Made by a program: the position numbers and the translations under genes. Shown piece after piece: positions 45,021 to 57,323 of a stretch of DNA of 64,000 bases. Below the pieces are notes generated by a model. That model did no database searches, was not told the origin of the DNA, and was given only the letters and a program-made list of their open reading frames with translations. The stretch lies in the NCBI RefSeq assembly GCF_902686445.1, contig NC_062220.1, forward strand, positions 108,858,643 to 108,922,642. Reading direction: 5' to 3'. Position 1 is the stretch's first letter. Every line of letters starts with the position of its first letter. The stretch is from Sciurus carolinensis. Lineage: Eukaryota; Chordata; Mammalia; Rodentia; Sciuridae.

Positions 45021-46023
45021 CGTAGCAGAGACTTCTTATCCCCTGTCCCAGAAAAGGACTGTGTGTCTAGGACAGAAACTTTTTCTTATAGTGTTACCAA
45101 CAGTCATTGCAGTATTACCTTTTGTTATTTGATGCTGTTAACAGCTAAACACAGCCACACACATACTACTACTTGTGTTCTTTAATTCCTCTTATTGTAA
45201 CAAACTCAAGGGATGAACAATCATGTGTGATAAAACCTTCATGGCTCCCCTCTGTTTGTTAGGCGGCCTCTTCTTCTATCACTTCCCACCAGTATGGGCT
45301 CCTATGCTGAACTCTGCCTCATCCTGTGATCTGGATGTCCATTACCTACTTCAGCAAACATGGTATTTCTAAAGTGCAATCCTTTGCTAGTCCTATGGTT
45401 ACAAATCTTCCACGACTGCTCTTTGCCCTCTCTGTGAAGCCCCCATTTTTGGGGAATGGCATAGAAAACCCTTCATGGCTTATATTTAAGCACATCTTTT
45501 ATCACTTCTTGCTTCAAAATAGATGTTTTATCTAGCCAGGACTACTGCTGATATTCTACATATGGTCTTTTACCTTTTGGAAAACTATTCTTTCTATCTG
45601 GAAGTGTGTATCTTTCTCTCTTCTCCTCCCCTTACTCCTTCTCTAATTCTTGCTCCTTTTTTAGGTGTCAGCGTACATGTCACTTCCTTTAAAAAAACTT
45701 TTTTTTTTCCCCCCAGTGATATAGTGTAGACCCAAAAAGAATTTCCTAAAAGAAAAAAATCATAGCGAGTACCACAAGAGAACAGATCACAGAAGTAAAA
45801 GAAGTTGAGACGTTTAACAGGGTGTATTTGTGGGGGGAGATAACAGATGAGGTTAGTAATGATGGAAAGGCTGCTCTAAAGAGCAAATCCAAGAAAGAAT
45901 GTACTGAATTTGTTAATTAGAGGTATTAGCAGCAGCCTTTTCAGAAGGACAGGTTAGAGGGAGCTCATATGACAGAGGATTAATGTAGGATTAGCAATTG
46001 AGGAATGATCTTTAGTATGAGCA
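45021..46023. other. No feature seen
   Basis: No recognisable gene or repeat. A T-run followed by a C-run lies at 45700-45714. Confidence 0.4.
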
Positions 46024-46375
46024 GACTGTCTTAGTCTGTTTAGGCTGCAATAACAAATTCTCTATCCAGGCAATTATAAATAGTGAAAATGTGTTGTTCA
46101 CTGTTCCAGATGCTGGGAGGTCCAAGCTCAAGGTGCTCTCCTATTTGATGACAGGTGAGGATCTTCTTCCAAGATGGTATCTTCTGTGTGTCCTCATGTG
46201 GTAAAAAGGAAGCACGGCTCCCTTCATCCTCTTGCACAAGGGCACTAATCTCATTCATGAGGATGTAGCTCTTCCTCATGACAGTATTAAAGTTACCACG
46301 TCTTAATACTACTACTTTAGGAGTTAGGTTTCAATACGATTTTTTTTTGGTGGTGGGGCACGAATATTCAGAGCA
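46024..46375 (-). repeat. MaLR-like LTR, antisense, degraded
   Basis: Begins gactgtcttagtctgtttagg and includes tcctcatgtggtaaaaagg near 46190. It follows the same block order as the repeat at 49905-50215. Confidence 0.55.
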
Positions 46376-46754
46376 CAGAAATGATTTTCATGAATTTTAC
46401 ATAAGAAGGTGAGGAAAGGGATACAAATTCAAGGAAGTAGTGTAGAAAAGACAAGGAGGAAGAATAGAAGATTATGAGGTTGATGGAGATGGAGAGAGGT
46501 GAATGATGTCAAGGCAAGTCAGAGACAATCATTGTTTCTGGTTTTATTATGAACTTGTCTTACTATTTTGTAGCTATTGACTAATGGGTGAGGTTCACAG
46601 AACTTACATAATTTACATAAATAATAGAGAAATGAGAGAGAGGTTAACAATCAAACCCACTTAAAGAAATAAATAAATGCAAGTCAACCAGAGATAGGAT
46701 GAGGTAAGACTTGATTCTGCACCATCCCTGATTCTGCATTGGCCAAGAGCCTTG

Positions 46755-46822
46755 GATTCTTCACTCCTCCTGTTTCATCCTCCTGAGTAGCCGGGACTAT
46801 GTGTGTATGCCACTGTCCAGTT
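46755..46822 (-). repeat. B1-like SINE fragment, antisense
   Basis: Short antisense B1 segment with tcctcctgagtagccgggac. Confidence 0.6.
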
Positions 46823-47129
46823 AAACTGCATATGTTTTACAGTAAGAATTCCACATACTTCCTCAGGCATGGCAGGCCTCCTTTTAGCAGGCTCTGGGTG
46901 TCTCTGACAGAGATGGGGAGCAGTGGACCAATATTTTTTCCATCATCCCATTGCATATAGTACTCACGAGGAAGAATGAACCTAGCCATCTAAAGAATAC
47001 ATTTTACCAGTTAGATAGGCAGGCCAAAAGTTTATGATATTATTGCAGTCTAGTCTACCAAAACTAAGGCAGTCAATCAAGTGGCCCAAATGGAAGGGTT
47101 GGGGGAAAGACTGCAGGCATTCAAGCCCA
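46823..47129. other. No feature seen
   Basis: No recognisable gene or repeat. Confidence 0.4.
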
Positions 47130-47545
47130 GTCTTTGTTCAACCTGGGCTCCAAACCCAATAGTCTTCCCTCATCCAAGGTTTCAATTACCTACAGAAATG
47201 ATCCAAAGATATAAAATGGAAATTTTCAGGAATAAACAGTTCATAAATTTTAAATTTCAGTCTGTTCTGAGTAGCATGATGAAATCTCATGCTGTCCTGC
47301 TCTATCTCACCCAGGATGTGAATTATCCTTTGTTCTACTTTCCCTCCCTGATAACCACTTGCCTCTTAGTCATGTAGTGGACTTCTTAATCATCAGATCA
47401 ACTGTTGTGGCAGTACAGTGCTTTTGTTCAAATAACCCTATTTTCTTAAAAATGACCCTGAAGTGTAAGAGGAGTAATATTGGTAATTCACTTATGTTAG
47501 AGAGAAACCAGAAAGTACTTCCCTTAAGTATCATCTCACATCATC
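47130..47545 (+). pseudogene. Tigger DNA transposon 5' part with transposase remnant
   Basis: The 5' region (aataaacagttcataaattt, then gtagcatgatgaaatctcat) matches a Tigger-type (Tc1/mariner superfamily) transposon. From the ATG at about 47452 the frame reads Met-Thr-Leu-Lys-Cys-Lys-Arg-Ser and, 15 codons on, Lys-Val-Leu-Pro-Leu-Ser. This is recognisable as the N-terminus of a CENP-B-like Tigger transposase. The frame ends soon after, near 47574, so this is a short dead fragment. The active enzyme would bind terminal repeats through an N-terminal helix-turn-helix that is largely missing here. Confidence 0.7.
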
Positions 47546-47584
47546 ACAAAAGGAAAAGGGCAAGTATAGTATAATAAGATCTTT

Positions 47585-47587
<3 letters not shown>

Positions 47588-47635
<48 letters not shown>
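47588..47635. repeat. (GA)n microsatellite
   Basis: A pure GA run of about 48 bases between the Tigger fragment and a MaLR LTR. Confidence 0.95.
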
Positions 47636-47637
<2 letters not shown>

Positions 47638-47702
47638 ACTTTCATATAACTTTTTATTACAGCATATTATCATAATAGTTCTATTTTATTATTAGTTATT
47701 GT

Positions 47703-48148
47703 TGCTTTAATCAACTTTGTGTTACTGTGATAGAAAGAACTGACAAGATCAACTTAAAGAGGAAGAAAAGTTTATTTTGGGCTCATGGTTTCAGAGGTTC
47801 AGTCCGTAGATGGACAACATCATAGCTCTGGGCCTGAGATGAGGCAGAACAAAATGGCAGAAGGGTGTGGTGGAGGAAAGCAGCCCAGGATATGGCAACC
47901 AGAAAGCAGAGAAAGAACTCCTCTCACCGGGAGGGGGGAATATATATATATATCTCCAAAGGTATGAATGACCCTAGTGACCTACTTCTTCCAGCTGCAC
48001 CCTACCTGCCTATAGTTACCACCTAGTTAATCCTTATGAGTGGATTAATCAACTGATTAAATTACACCTTTTATAATGTAATCAATTCACCTCTGAACAT
48101 TCTTGCATTGTCTCATATCTAGGGAAACTCATATCTAAAACCATAACA
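47703..48148 (-). repeat. MaLR-type LTR, antisense (subfamily A)
   Basis: Starts tgctttaatcaactttgtg, carries aaagtttattttgggctcat, and ends aaaccataaca. An AT dinucleotide run lies at 47940-47951. Confidence 0.82.
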
Positions 48149-49904
48149 GTTGTCAATCTCTTACTGTGCCTAATTTATAAATTAAACTTTATCCTAGTTA
48201 TGCATGTACAGGAAACAGTAGCACATGTAGTATTTGGTGCTCTATCAGTGGTTTTAGACATTCATCCAGGGTCTTAGATTATATACCACATAGATTGGGG
48301 GAACTAGCTTACATCAGGAAAGACCTTGGGATTAGTTTTAGGATTGCTCACCTGTTTCAGCTCTAGGGACCCTATCCAATTTGCTCCTTACCCTTGCCAA
48401 ATATCTCTAGGGTCAGTCCCTTCTGAGTCCCACTCAATTTGGCTGCCTATTCTCGTAACAATGGCTTCTGGTCTCTAGTTTCTAAGCCCATTGCCACCCA
48501 GGGAAACTAATTACCATGGTGAACAGTCAGGCCACCGGTAGGATGTCATATTTTTATCTCTTAATCCTGCAGAACTCCTCTTTCTCCAACATGCTGCTGT
48601 TGTCTCCCTAGTCCTTCCTTCATGTTGCAGAGTTGGGGAAGCATAAAGGACAGACATTAAAAACAAAAACAAAAAATCCAAGGCAGAACTCCTTTATTTC
48701 TTTTTCCGAAATAAATAACTCCTTTATTTCTTTTATAGTATCTCATCTTATTTAATGTGATCATTCTCAGTCCAAATTATAGTCCCCCAACCTAACAACT
48801 AGTGCCCTTCCTCCCCTAGCGGCTGGATCTCAGATTTTGAATTAAAAAAAAAAATATTAGGCAAAAGTACATTCATATAAATTGATTCATATCCCTCATA
48901 AAATCACAGAACTCCTTCGCTGGTCTAATGCCTTAAGATTTCAGTTTCACATCTAGGTTTGGGTTTTTATGGACACCCAATGGCAAAGTTGTATTGTCCT
49001 GGGTATAAGTGATTACGGGGATTTGTATCTTGTCTCTGGAACAGGTCTCTGGACTAGGTACCTCTACTCAGGTAGAGGCCTGGGAGCAATAAAAGCTGGA
49101 AATTTCCTTTCAAGATAGGTGCCACATGAGAGGCAAACACAGGACTGTCAATTAACTTGGGAAGCTGCATCAAACAGGGGAGGAAGAGTTGGCTCTGCCT
49201 GTAAGGTAGCATGGTGGATTTGGAGGTAGGGGGACTGAGAGTTAAATGACAGGGATTTCTTACTATGGCTTAGGTACAAATACTTTTCTCTGAGGGCCAT
49301 ATGGCAACCAGGACCTTGGTTCCCTCTTATAAAACTGGTGTGCATAAAGCCAGGTAAATGGAACCCCTGTTACCAGGAGGGAATACTGGGGAATGGAGCC
49401 AGCATTCCTCAACATGCAGGAGCCATGCTTTCTGTTTGTCAGGTTGTCCTGGGGCTTGGTCACATGGAGTACCAGATCTTGTGATGGAATAAAAAACAGC
49501 CTTCTGAAACGGCAGAGGGACTGCCTCTCTGGGAAAGGGGCATCAGGTGCATGAAGCCCACACTTCAGCAAAAAGGATAAAGAGAAGAAAGGAACCCATG
49601 TGTGTTTCTTCCAACAAGGTATCTTGGGGTTTTGTGCTGGAGAGTCTGCGATGGGCCAGGTGCTCAGGAACTGAGAGAACTTCTTATGAATGCCTGGTGC
49701 CTGATTCTTATTTCAAGGCAGGCTTTATGAGATACTTTAATATCCTCTGTTTCTAAGATTTTCCTTTGCCATGTTTGTCTGGTTCTTTAACCTTCTGCTT
49801 TTTGTTGATTCCAACTCCCCACTCATTCTTTCTCCAGAAACTTCTATCAAGATGAATATGACCTGAATTTCTGAGTTTACCCACGGGTTTCTGCCCTTCA
49901 AACT
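48149..49904. other. No gene or clear repeat seen
   Basis: Unique-looking. A small tandem duplication around ctcctttatttcttt lies at 48690-48735. The minus-strand frame at 49263-49571 is not recognisable. Confidence 0.4.
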
Positions 49905-50215
49905 GTGCAATAAAATAGCTCAGAATAATTAATTTATAAATTCAGAAATTTTGTTCTCAAGGCTGGAAGGTTGAAGATTAAGGCACTGGCAGGTGCAGTG
50001 TCTGGTGAGGGCACAGTCTTCATGGATGGTGACTTCTGTGTCCTCACATGGTAGAAGGGGTGAACATGCTCCCTTAGGCCTCTTTTACAAGGTCACTGAT
50101 TGCATTCATGCAATCTCTTAAATGAGTTGATTAACTTAACCACAGTTGGAGGTTACGTTTCAACCTTTGAATATTGAGGAGACACAAACATTAAGACTTA
50201 GCACTTACTGTGTTC
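49905..50215 (-). repeat. MaLR-like LTR, antisense, degraded
   Basis: The segments ctggtgagggcacagtcttc and gtcctcacatggtagaagg, and the end gacacaaacattaagact, follow the reverse block order of MST/MLT1-type LTRs. Confidence 0.6.
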
Positions 50216-50232
50216 CCTGACATTTGTTCTAT

Positions 50233-50370
50233 TGCTATAGTTTGGATCTGAAATGTCCTCAAAAGGCCCACATTTTAAGACTTGGACCCCAGTCCACCCT
50301 CTTGAGAGATGGTAGAACCTTTATGAGGTGGGGCATAGTGGGGGAAAGGTAGGTCCCTCAGTTGTGCCAG
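50233..50370 (+). repeat. MaLR-like LTR fragment
   Basis: Begins tgctatagtttggatctgaa and has the first third of the usual LTR. The rest is absent or unrecognisable. Confidence 0.55.
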
Positions 50371-50600
50371 CTGTATTTACTACCACTACTTTCATGTTCT
50401 CACAGAGCCTGAAATCTTCCACAACTGTACTTTATTACTCAAATTTTGTCTGTGGTCTCCTTTGCTTAATGCTATTCAGTCTTATTGTCTGCCTGCTCAA
50501 AATGTTGCTGATGTCTCTCTCTTTATTTGATTTTCCAAAAGGAATCTTCAAAATGCCAAAGTCACCTGCCCTGTGCTACCAATGTGGGTATCTAACTGTT

Positions 50601-51040
50601 TGTTTTAATCAGCTATTTTGTCGCTGTGACAAAGAGACCTGACAAGAACAATTTTAGAGGAGGAAAAGTTTATTTGCACTCATGGTTTCAGAGTTCTCAG
50701 TTCATAGATGAACTACTCCATGGCTCTGAACCCAAGGTGAGGCAGAACGTCAAGGCAGAAGGGTGTGGTAGAGGGAAGTAGATCAGGACATGAAAACCAG
50801 AAAACGGAGACAGCTTTGTTCACCAGGGAAAAAATCTAAACCCCAAAGACATGCCTCCAGTGACCTACTTCCTCCAGCCACACCTTACTTGTCTATGGTT
50901 ACTACCCAGTTAATTCGTATTAGTGGATTAAGGTATCGAGTAGGTTATACCTCTCCTAACAGAATCATTTCACCACCGAATGTTCTTGCATTGCTTCATG
51001 CATATGCTTTTGGGGGACACCTAATATCTAAACCATAGCA
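50601..51040 (-). repeat. MaLR-type LTR, antisense (subfamily A)
   Basis: Starts tgttttaatcagctatttt, carries aaagtttatttgcactcatg, and ends aaaccatagca. Close relative of 43426 and 47703. Confidence 0.82.
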
Positions 51041-51239
51041 CCATTCAAACAGAGATAGTAAGAAAAGTGCTCATTTTCATTTTCATTTACCTGCCCTTTG
51101 CTGTAAGCCCCTGAGCTTAAGAGCTTGACCAGATATTATGGTGTTAGTGTGGGGGACTCTCAGTGAGAACACTTTTTCCCTCCAAGGCTGCTCCATCTGT
51201 TCTTTTTTATTTTGGAAATTTTCAATTATATCCAGTTTT

Positions 51240-52627
51240 TAAATTTTATTTATTTATTTTTTTAATTTGGGTTTTAATTTGCATTTTGATTCATTGTACA
51301 CAAATGGGGTACAACTTTTCATTTCTATGGTTGTGTACATTGTAGATTTATACCGTTCGTGTAATTATACAGGTACATAGGGTAATGATGTCTGTTCTAT
51401 CCCATCATCTTTCATACCCCGCCTTCTTCTCCTTCTCATCTCCTTCTACCAAATCTAAAGTTCCTAAATTCTTCTCCTACTCCCCACCCCTCCACTCCCA
51501 TTATCTATCATCATCCACTTATTTGAGAACACATTCAGTCTTTGGTTTTTCAGGCTTGGCTTATTTCACTTAGCATGATATTCTCCAATTCCATCCATTT
51601 ATCTACAAATGCCACAATATTATTTTTGTTAATGACTGAATAATATTCCATTGTGTATATATACCACAGTTTCTTTATCCATTCATCAATTGAAGGGCAT
51701 CTCAGTTGGTTCCACAATCTAGCTATTGTGAATTGAGTTGCTGTAAACATTGATGTGGCTATGTTACTGTAGTATGCTGTTTTTAAGTCCTCCTCCATAA
51801 AAACTGAGGAGTGGGATGACTGGGTCAAATGGTGGGTTCATTCCAAGTTTTCTGAGGAATCTCCAAACTGCTTTCCAGAGTGGCTACAACAATTTGCAAC
51901 TCTACCAGCAATGTACAAATGTGCCTTTTTCCCACATCCACACCAACATCTATTATTGTTTGTGTTCTTGATAATAGCCATTCTAATTAGAGTAAGATGA
52001 AATCTTAGAGTTGTTTTAATTTGAATTTCTCTAATTACTAGAGATGTTGAACACTTTTTCATATGTTTATTAATCACCTGTATATCTTCTTCTGGAGACA
52101 AACCCACATAAGTACAGTCACCTCATACTAGACAAAGGAGCCAAAAACATACAATGGAGAAAAGATAGCCTGGTCAACAAATGGTGCTGGGAAAATTTGA
52201 AATCCATATGTAATAAAATGAAATTAAACCTCTATCTCTCACCCTGCACAAAACTCAATTCAAGATAGATCAAGGACCTAGGAATTATACCAGAGACCCT
52301 ACACCAAATAGAAGAAAAAGTAGGCCTGAATCTTCATCATGTTGATTTAGGACCAGACTTCCTTAACAAGACCTCCCAAAGAACAAGAAGTCAAAGCAAG
52401 AATCAATAAATGGGATGGATTCAAACTAAAAAGCTTTATCACAGAAAAGAATACAATCAATAATATGAAAAGAGAGCCTACAGAGTGGGAGAAAATCTTC
52501 CACACACACTTCAGATAGAGCACTAATCTCCAACATTTATAAAGAACTTACAAAACTTTACACCAAAAATACAAAGAACCCAATCAATAAATGGGCCAAG
52601 GAACTGGACGACACTTTACAGAAGAAC
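51240..52627 (-). mobile_element. LINE-1 with inverted 5' segment (twin-primed) and target-site duplication
   Basis: From 51240 to about 52096 the sequence is an antisense LINE-1 3' end, including ORF2 C-terminal coding with disruptions. From about 52097 to 52627 it is ORF2 in sense orientation, ending in tttacagaagaa. The antisense part starts from the next ORF2 bases (gaagaagatatacagg). The halves therefore join into one element with a flipped 5' half. Flanks are atatccagtttt (51228-51239) and ataaccagtttt (52628-52639), one mismatch in twelve. Confidence 0.88.
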
Positions 52628-52639
52628 ATAACCAGTTTT

Positions 52640-54384
52640 GATCATTACTAATGTCTTGCTATTTTTTTCAGATATCCCCTATGATTTTTACTAGAACATG
52701 TCAGGCATCTATCATTTCACCAATCAGTACTTTACTAGGAGTCTGTTATAGATAGTAACTTCTAAGTACCATGATCACCTCTAGTGATTTCTTACTATTA
52801 TTTCCCTTCCACTCTGTGTTCTGTTTTCTCTTTGTCCTACACAATCTTCCCCCATGTGGTGTGTTGGAATAAGGTCTCCCCATGGCAGTTAGAGGGCTCT
52901 TTGGACTCTTTATTCTTGTCCATGTGTAGGAGGAGCCAGAGGCTTGCTCAGATGCCAATTCCTTTCCATTAGCACAAGAGGTTTCTCTAGTGGGACTGTG
53001 TCCCCATTGCAGCAGGAGGCACGAGGGCTGCTGCTCTCTCTTATGGACATTGACATAGGTCAGTGGGTTCAGATGGTGTCAATCAGATTCTCCAAAATCA
53101 GGTTCCTATTGCTTTTTCATGTGACAGTATTAGTCATCATGGATTTATGGGTAGATGGATTCTTTATGTCATTAGGAGTTTCAAAAAGGTGACCTTTCAA
53201 ATTCTGCATTTCACCCGACATTTATGACGTGGAGCTTCTACATAAATGATTTTCCTCTACAAATGTTTGGTTACCTTGAAATGCAGATTTTCCAGGAGAT
53301 GCAAGACTATGGCTTGATTGTAATAATGAATGGATGTCCTAGCAAACTCTAACAATAAACAGAGTTTTTTGTTTGTTTGTTTGTTTTTATGTGGATTTTG
53401 GTTGTGTTTTTTTTTTTTTCCAGTATGACATTTATATAATAGATATGTTTCCATATATGTGGTTATTATTATTTTGGCAGGTTCAGACTCTCTCTTTTGA
53501 TCGCCTTCAATGTGATTTCCCAGTTTTTTTTATATGACCCCTATAGCATTTGATAACTTCTTGCCTTCTAGTATAGTAATATCCCTCAGGATATGTTGTA
53601 AAGCAAAGAAGGGTGCAGAATCCTCCCCTTCCCATAGGTGTCTCACTTCTGTGGATGCAAAGTATATTCACAGAAGATAAAATCAGGGCATCAGGGGTTG
53701 CACATGAATGCTGGCTTGTCATTGCTTCCAGACATTTCCATAGACACAGCCGGGAAATATGCAGAGAAGGGGAAGAATCAGGAGTTCTACTATTTCCAAT
53801 TCAAACCTAGCATCACAGGATTTTACTTGACCTCTTTGATTTTATACTTGAATCTGCTTCCATTTGAATATTGGTTTCCAATGGCAATTGATAAAATTAC
53901 TTGTTTGCTTTGCTGACCCACATGCACATTTTTATTACAAAATATAAATATACCAACATTATTACTAACAATAAAGCTGGTAGATGTAGTTTAAGGGTTC
54001 CTCACTTGTGGTTCATCATATAACTATATTATATTCTGCCAAGATTTCCCAGGGAAAATCATGTGTTTTCAAATTGCTTGAAATAATTCTACACAGTATG
54101 GTCATATGGTCATAACACCAACCTGAACTATAGTTAGCTTCCATTTGTTTTCCCATTTTTAGAAATTAAAAAAAAAATATATATATTTAGTTTTATTTTT
54201 TGGCATTTGTAAAATACTTTCAAGATTCTGAAGTGAAAACTAAAATGAGGATTGCTTAGAAATCTGGCTTTCTTCTCTGTTCTCTTCCTCTGTTCTACTA
54301 CCCTAAAAAAAAAAAAAAATCTTCTTCTGATTTGCTTTGAGTTATCTTCCTAAAGTTTTTGAGTACACAACATATGTGTATGTT
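52640..54384. other. No gene or clear repeat seen
   Basis: Unique-looking. (GTTT)n-like repeats at 53371-53387 and a T-run at 53408-53419. Short open frames near 52944 and 53638 are not recognisable. Confidence 0.4.
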
Positions 54385-54470
54385 TGCTTTGGTTTGGATC
54401 TCACACGTCCCCCAAAGATCAAGTGCTAAAGTCTTGGTTGCCAGTTGGTGGCACTGGCGGGAGGTGGTGG
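54385..54470 (+). repeat. MaLR-like LTR fragment
   Basis: Begins tgctttggtttggatctcac and matches only the first part of the LTR pattern. Confidence 0.45.
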
Positions 54471-54765
54471 CACTCTGAGCTCTCACCGTGTGTCCACGTT
54501 TCAGGTGACTCCTTAGCAGGAAGAGTGCCCGGTCAAGGAGTAAATGCATATGTGATTGTGCTATTTACTTTAAGTCTTCCCCCAGGGCTCGGTAATATCT
54601 TCCCCAGGAGATTCCTCAGGCTGTAAATTCATCCTATTGTTTTTAGGCAAATATAGATGATATATTTTATATATGTATAGGTACACACATATGTATATGT
54701 ACATTATAAACATATGCATATGTACATATTCCCCCTACATATATTTGCATGTGTATATACATGTG

Positions 54766-54775
<10 letters not shown>

Positions 54776-54806
<31 letters not shown>
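54776..54806. repeat. (TG)n microsatellite in an AT/GT-rich tract
   Basis: A pure TG run flanked by (TA)n and TATG-type repeats between 54655 and 54815. Confidence 0.9.
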
Positions 54807-54815
<9 letters not shown>

Positions 54816-55999
54816 ATCTCACTGTAAGTAGCCCTGAAAGTAAAGTAACCTCATGTTTATACTCAGACGTGACTGAATGTGAAGGAGATAGGCATAGGCT
54901 TAGTGTGAAAGTCAGTGACACTTGTTTTCTTAAATGGCAAGGCTCAAGAACATGACAATCAAATCTTGTAAAACCATTCCTTTTTTTTTTTTTTTTTCTT
55001 ATTCTTAGAGAATCACTGTATTTGTAAGCCAGAGCACAATTCCCAGGTGACAGGGAGAGCAGCCAGCAGTAACCTGGCAACAGAGCTCTGGCACAGCCTC
55101 TTCTCTCTGACTTCAGCCCCTCTGTCACTCTCCCTATAGGCACAAGGGGAGGCCTGAGATGCAGGGCACAGGGACCAGTCTGCAGGGAATGCTCTCAGGT
55201 CCTGATTGAGAGGCACATACCTCCTAGGAGTCAGCATCTTTCTTGGACAGCCTCTGGTCATCTCTGAGGCTCCTTCTGTCACAATGACAGGGCATCTCAG
55301 AGGGGCTCCTTGACACATGTTTAATGAGACCCACCAGGGTTCCTTCCAATGGTAGAATGTTATCCACAGCAGTAGCAAATCACTACCCATCGGCTGGCAG
55401 GCTTTGCTCTTCCTTGAGCAGTGACATCTGTTATCGTGGGTCCGTGGAGCTTCAGACTGTGTTGGCCAGGGCACCTACCTGCTTCACCCCTGAAGATGGT
55501 GTGCTTGGGAGTTTCCATCTCTATCTGATCAAATAATTCTCCAGAAACCTTTTTTCCCCTTCCCTATCTAAAAACTCATGACTTGTGAATTCTATATAAC
55601 AAGAGTGGCAAATATCATATTGGAGTTGCTTAGGCTGAAGAAGTATAGAAGAAATAAGGACAGGTAGAAAGGATACAAATAGGGAAGGAAAGAGGGACTG
55701 TAGCATCAAATCTAAAAATTCTATGAACACCCTCACCTTTGCATCTCTGGCCAGTTTTCCTCCAAGCTTAAATTCTTAAAAGGTTTGATAAATCCTAGAG
55801 CACTATAAGTCCAGCTCGTTAGTGTCTACATATCTTGTTTGCTTGCAGGATATATTTTTAGAGCGATTAAATAGAAGCCTACAAGAAGACATTGTTAAAG
55901 ACCCATGATATGATGTAGCCCAAGAGTTGTGTATTAACTAGACAATATTAACCTGAAGATTCTGAGAAGAACCAGACCACCCTGACTGCTCTGTGCTCC
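54816..55999. other. No gene or clear repeat seen
   Basis: A T-run lies at 54981-54998. Minus-strand frames at 54667-55143 and 55013-55474 have no recognisable domain and overlap the microsatellite. Confidence 0.4.
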
Positions 56000-56214
56000 A
56001 CAGTTAAAGAAATCAAGTTCATTTGCCTGACACCACCTCCTTATGCTTCTCATGTTCACCTTTATAAGACTTTCTTTAAAAAAAGTCACCCAAGGTCCCC
56101 AAAGTATGTATCACTCTTGAGTGCCTATACTCCTATTCCCTTGGAGGGAAAATCGTGCTCCAGTATTTGCTTTTCTGAATAAATCTTATTTTATTTTCCT
56201 AAATAAGTCTCTGC
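56000..56214 (+). repeat. Possible LTR end, interrupted by a LINE-1
   Basis: An aataaa signal near 56178 lies in a block that resembles the 3' part of an ERV LTR, with sequence continuing after the LINE-1 at 57324-57470. Family unknown; assignment is weak. Confidence 0.35.
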
Positions 56215-56227
56215 TTGTGTCTCTTTT

Positions 56228-57310
56228 TTTTAAATTTATTTATTTTTTATTGTAAACAAATGGGATACATGTTGTTTCTCTGTTTGTACATGGCGTAAAG
56301 GCATACCATTTGTGTAATCATAAATTTACATAGGGTAATGTTGTTTGATTCATTCTGTTATTTTTTTCCCTTCCCCCCACCTCTCCCACCCCTCTTTTCC
56401 CTCTATACAGTCCTTCCTTCCTCCATTCTTGCCCCCCTCCCTAATCCTAACTCTAACCCTAACACTAACCCCTCCCACCCCCCATTATGTGTCATCATCC
56501 ACTTATTAGCGATATCATTCATCCTTTGGTTTTTTGAGATTGGCTTATCTCACTTAGCATGATATTCTCCAATTTCATCCATTTGCCTGCAAATGCCATA
56601 ATTTTATCATTCTTTATGGCTGAGTAATATTCCATTGTATATATATACCACAGTTTCTTTATCCATTCATCAATTGAAGGACATCTAGGTTGGTTCCACA
56701 ATCTGGCTATTGTGAACTGAGCAGCTATGAACATTGATGTGGCTGTATCTCTGTAATATGCTGATTTTAAGTCCTTTGGGTATAGGCCAAGGAGTGGGAT
56801 AGCTGGGTCAAATGGTGGTTCCATTCCAAGTTTTCTAAGGAGTCTCCACACTGCTTTCCAGAGTGGCTGCACTAATTTGCAGCCCCACCAGCAATGTATG
56901 AGTGTACCTTTCTCCCCACATCCTCGCCAACACCTGGTGTTGCTTGTATTCTTGATAATCACCATTCTAATTGGGGTGAGATGGAATCTTAGGGTGGTTT
57001 TGATTTGCATTTCTCTTATTACTAGAGATGTTGAACATTTTTCCATATGTTTGTTGATTGCTTGTAGATCTTCTTCTGTGAAGTGTTTATTCATTTCCTT
57101 AGCCCATTTGTCAATTGGATTATTTGCATTCTTGGTGTAGAGTTTTTTGAGTTCTTTATAGATTCTGGAGATTAGCGCTCTTTCTGAAGTATGATTGGCA
57201 AAGATTTTCTCCCACTCTGTAGGCTCTTTCTTCGCATTGCTGATAGTTTCCTTTGCTGAGAGAAAGCTTTTTAGTTTGAATCTATCCCAGTTATTGATTC
57301 TTGCTTTTAT
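56228..57310 (-). mobile_element. Relatively young 5'-truncated LINE-1
   Basis: Antisense LINE-1 3' end of about 1.08 kb. On the minus strand an open frame runs from 57094 to 56519 (191 residues) and covers the ORF2p C-terminus. It includes the Cys-rich segment with CWRGCGEKG and HCWWGC, then DEWIKK and YTMEYYSA. The purine-rich 3' UTR and a short A tail (T-run at 56228) follow. Exact 13-base repeats, ttgtgtctctttt, flank it at 56215-56227 and 57311-57323. The endonuclease and reverse transcriptase domains are missing, so it is not mobile by itself. Confidence 0.93.
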
Positions 57311-57323
57311 TTGTGTCTCTTTT

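Noticed and set aside
54667..55143. 158-residue minus-strand open frame
   Set aside because: Its C-terminal half is a translated TG/TA microsatellite, so it is an artefact of repeat sequence.
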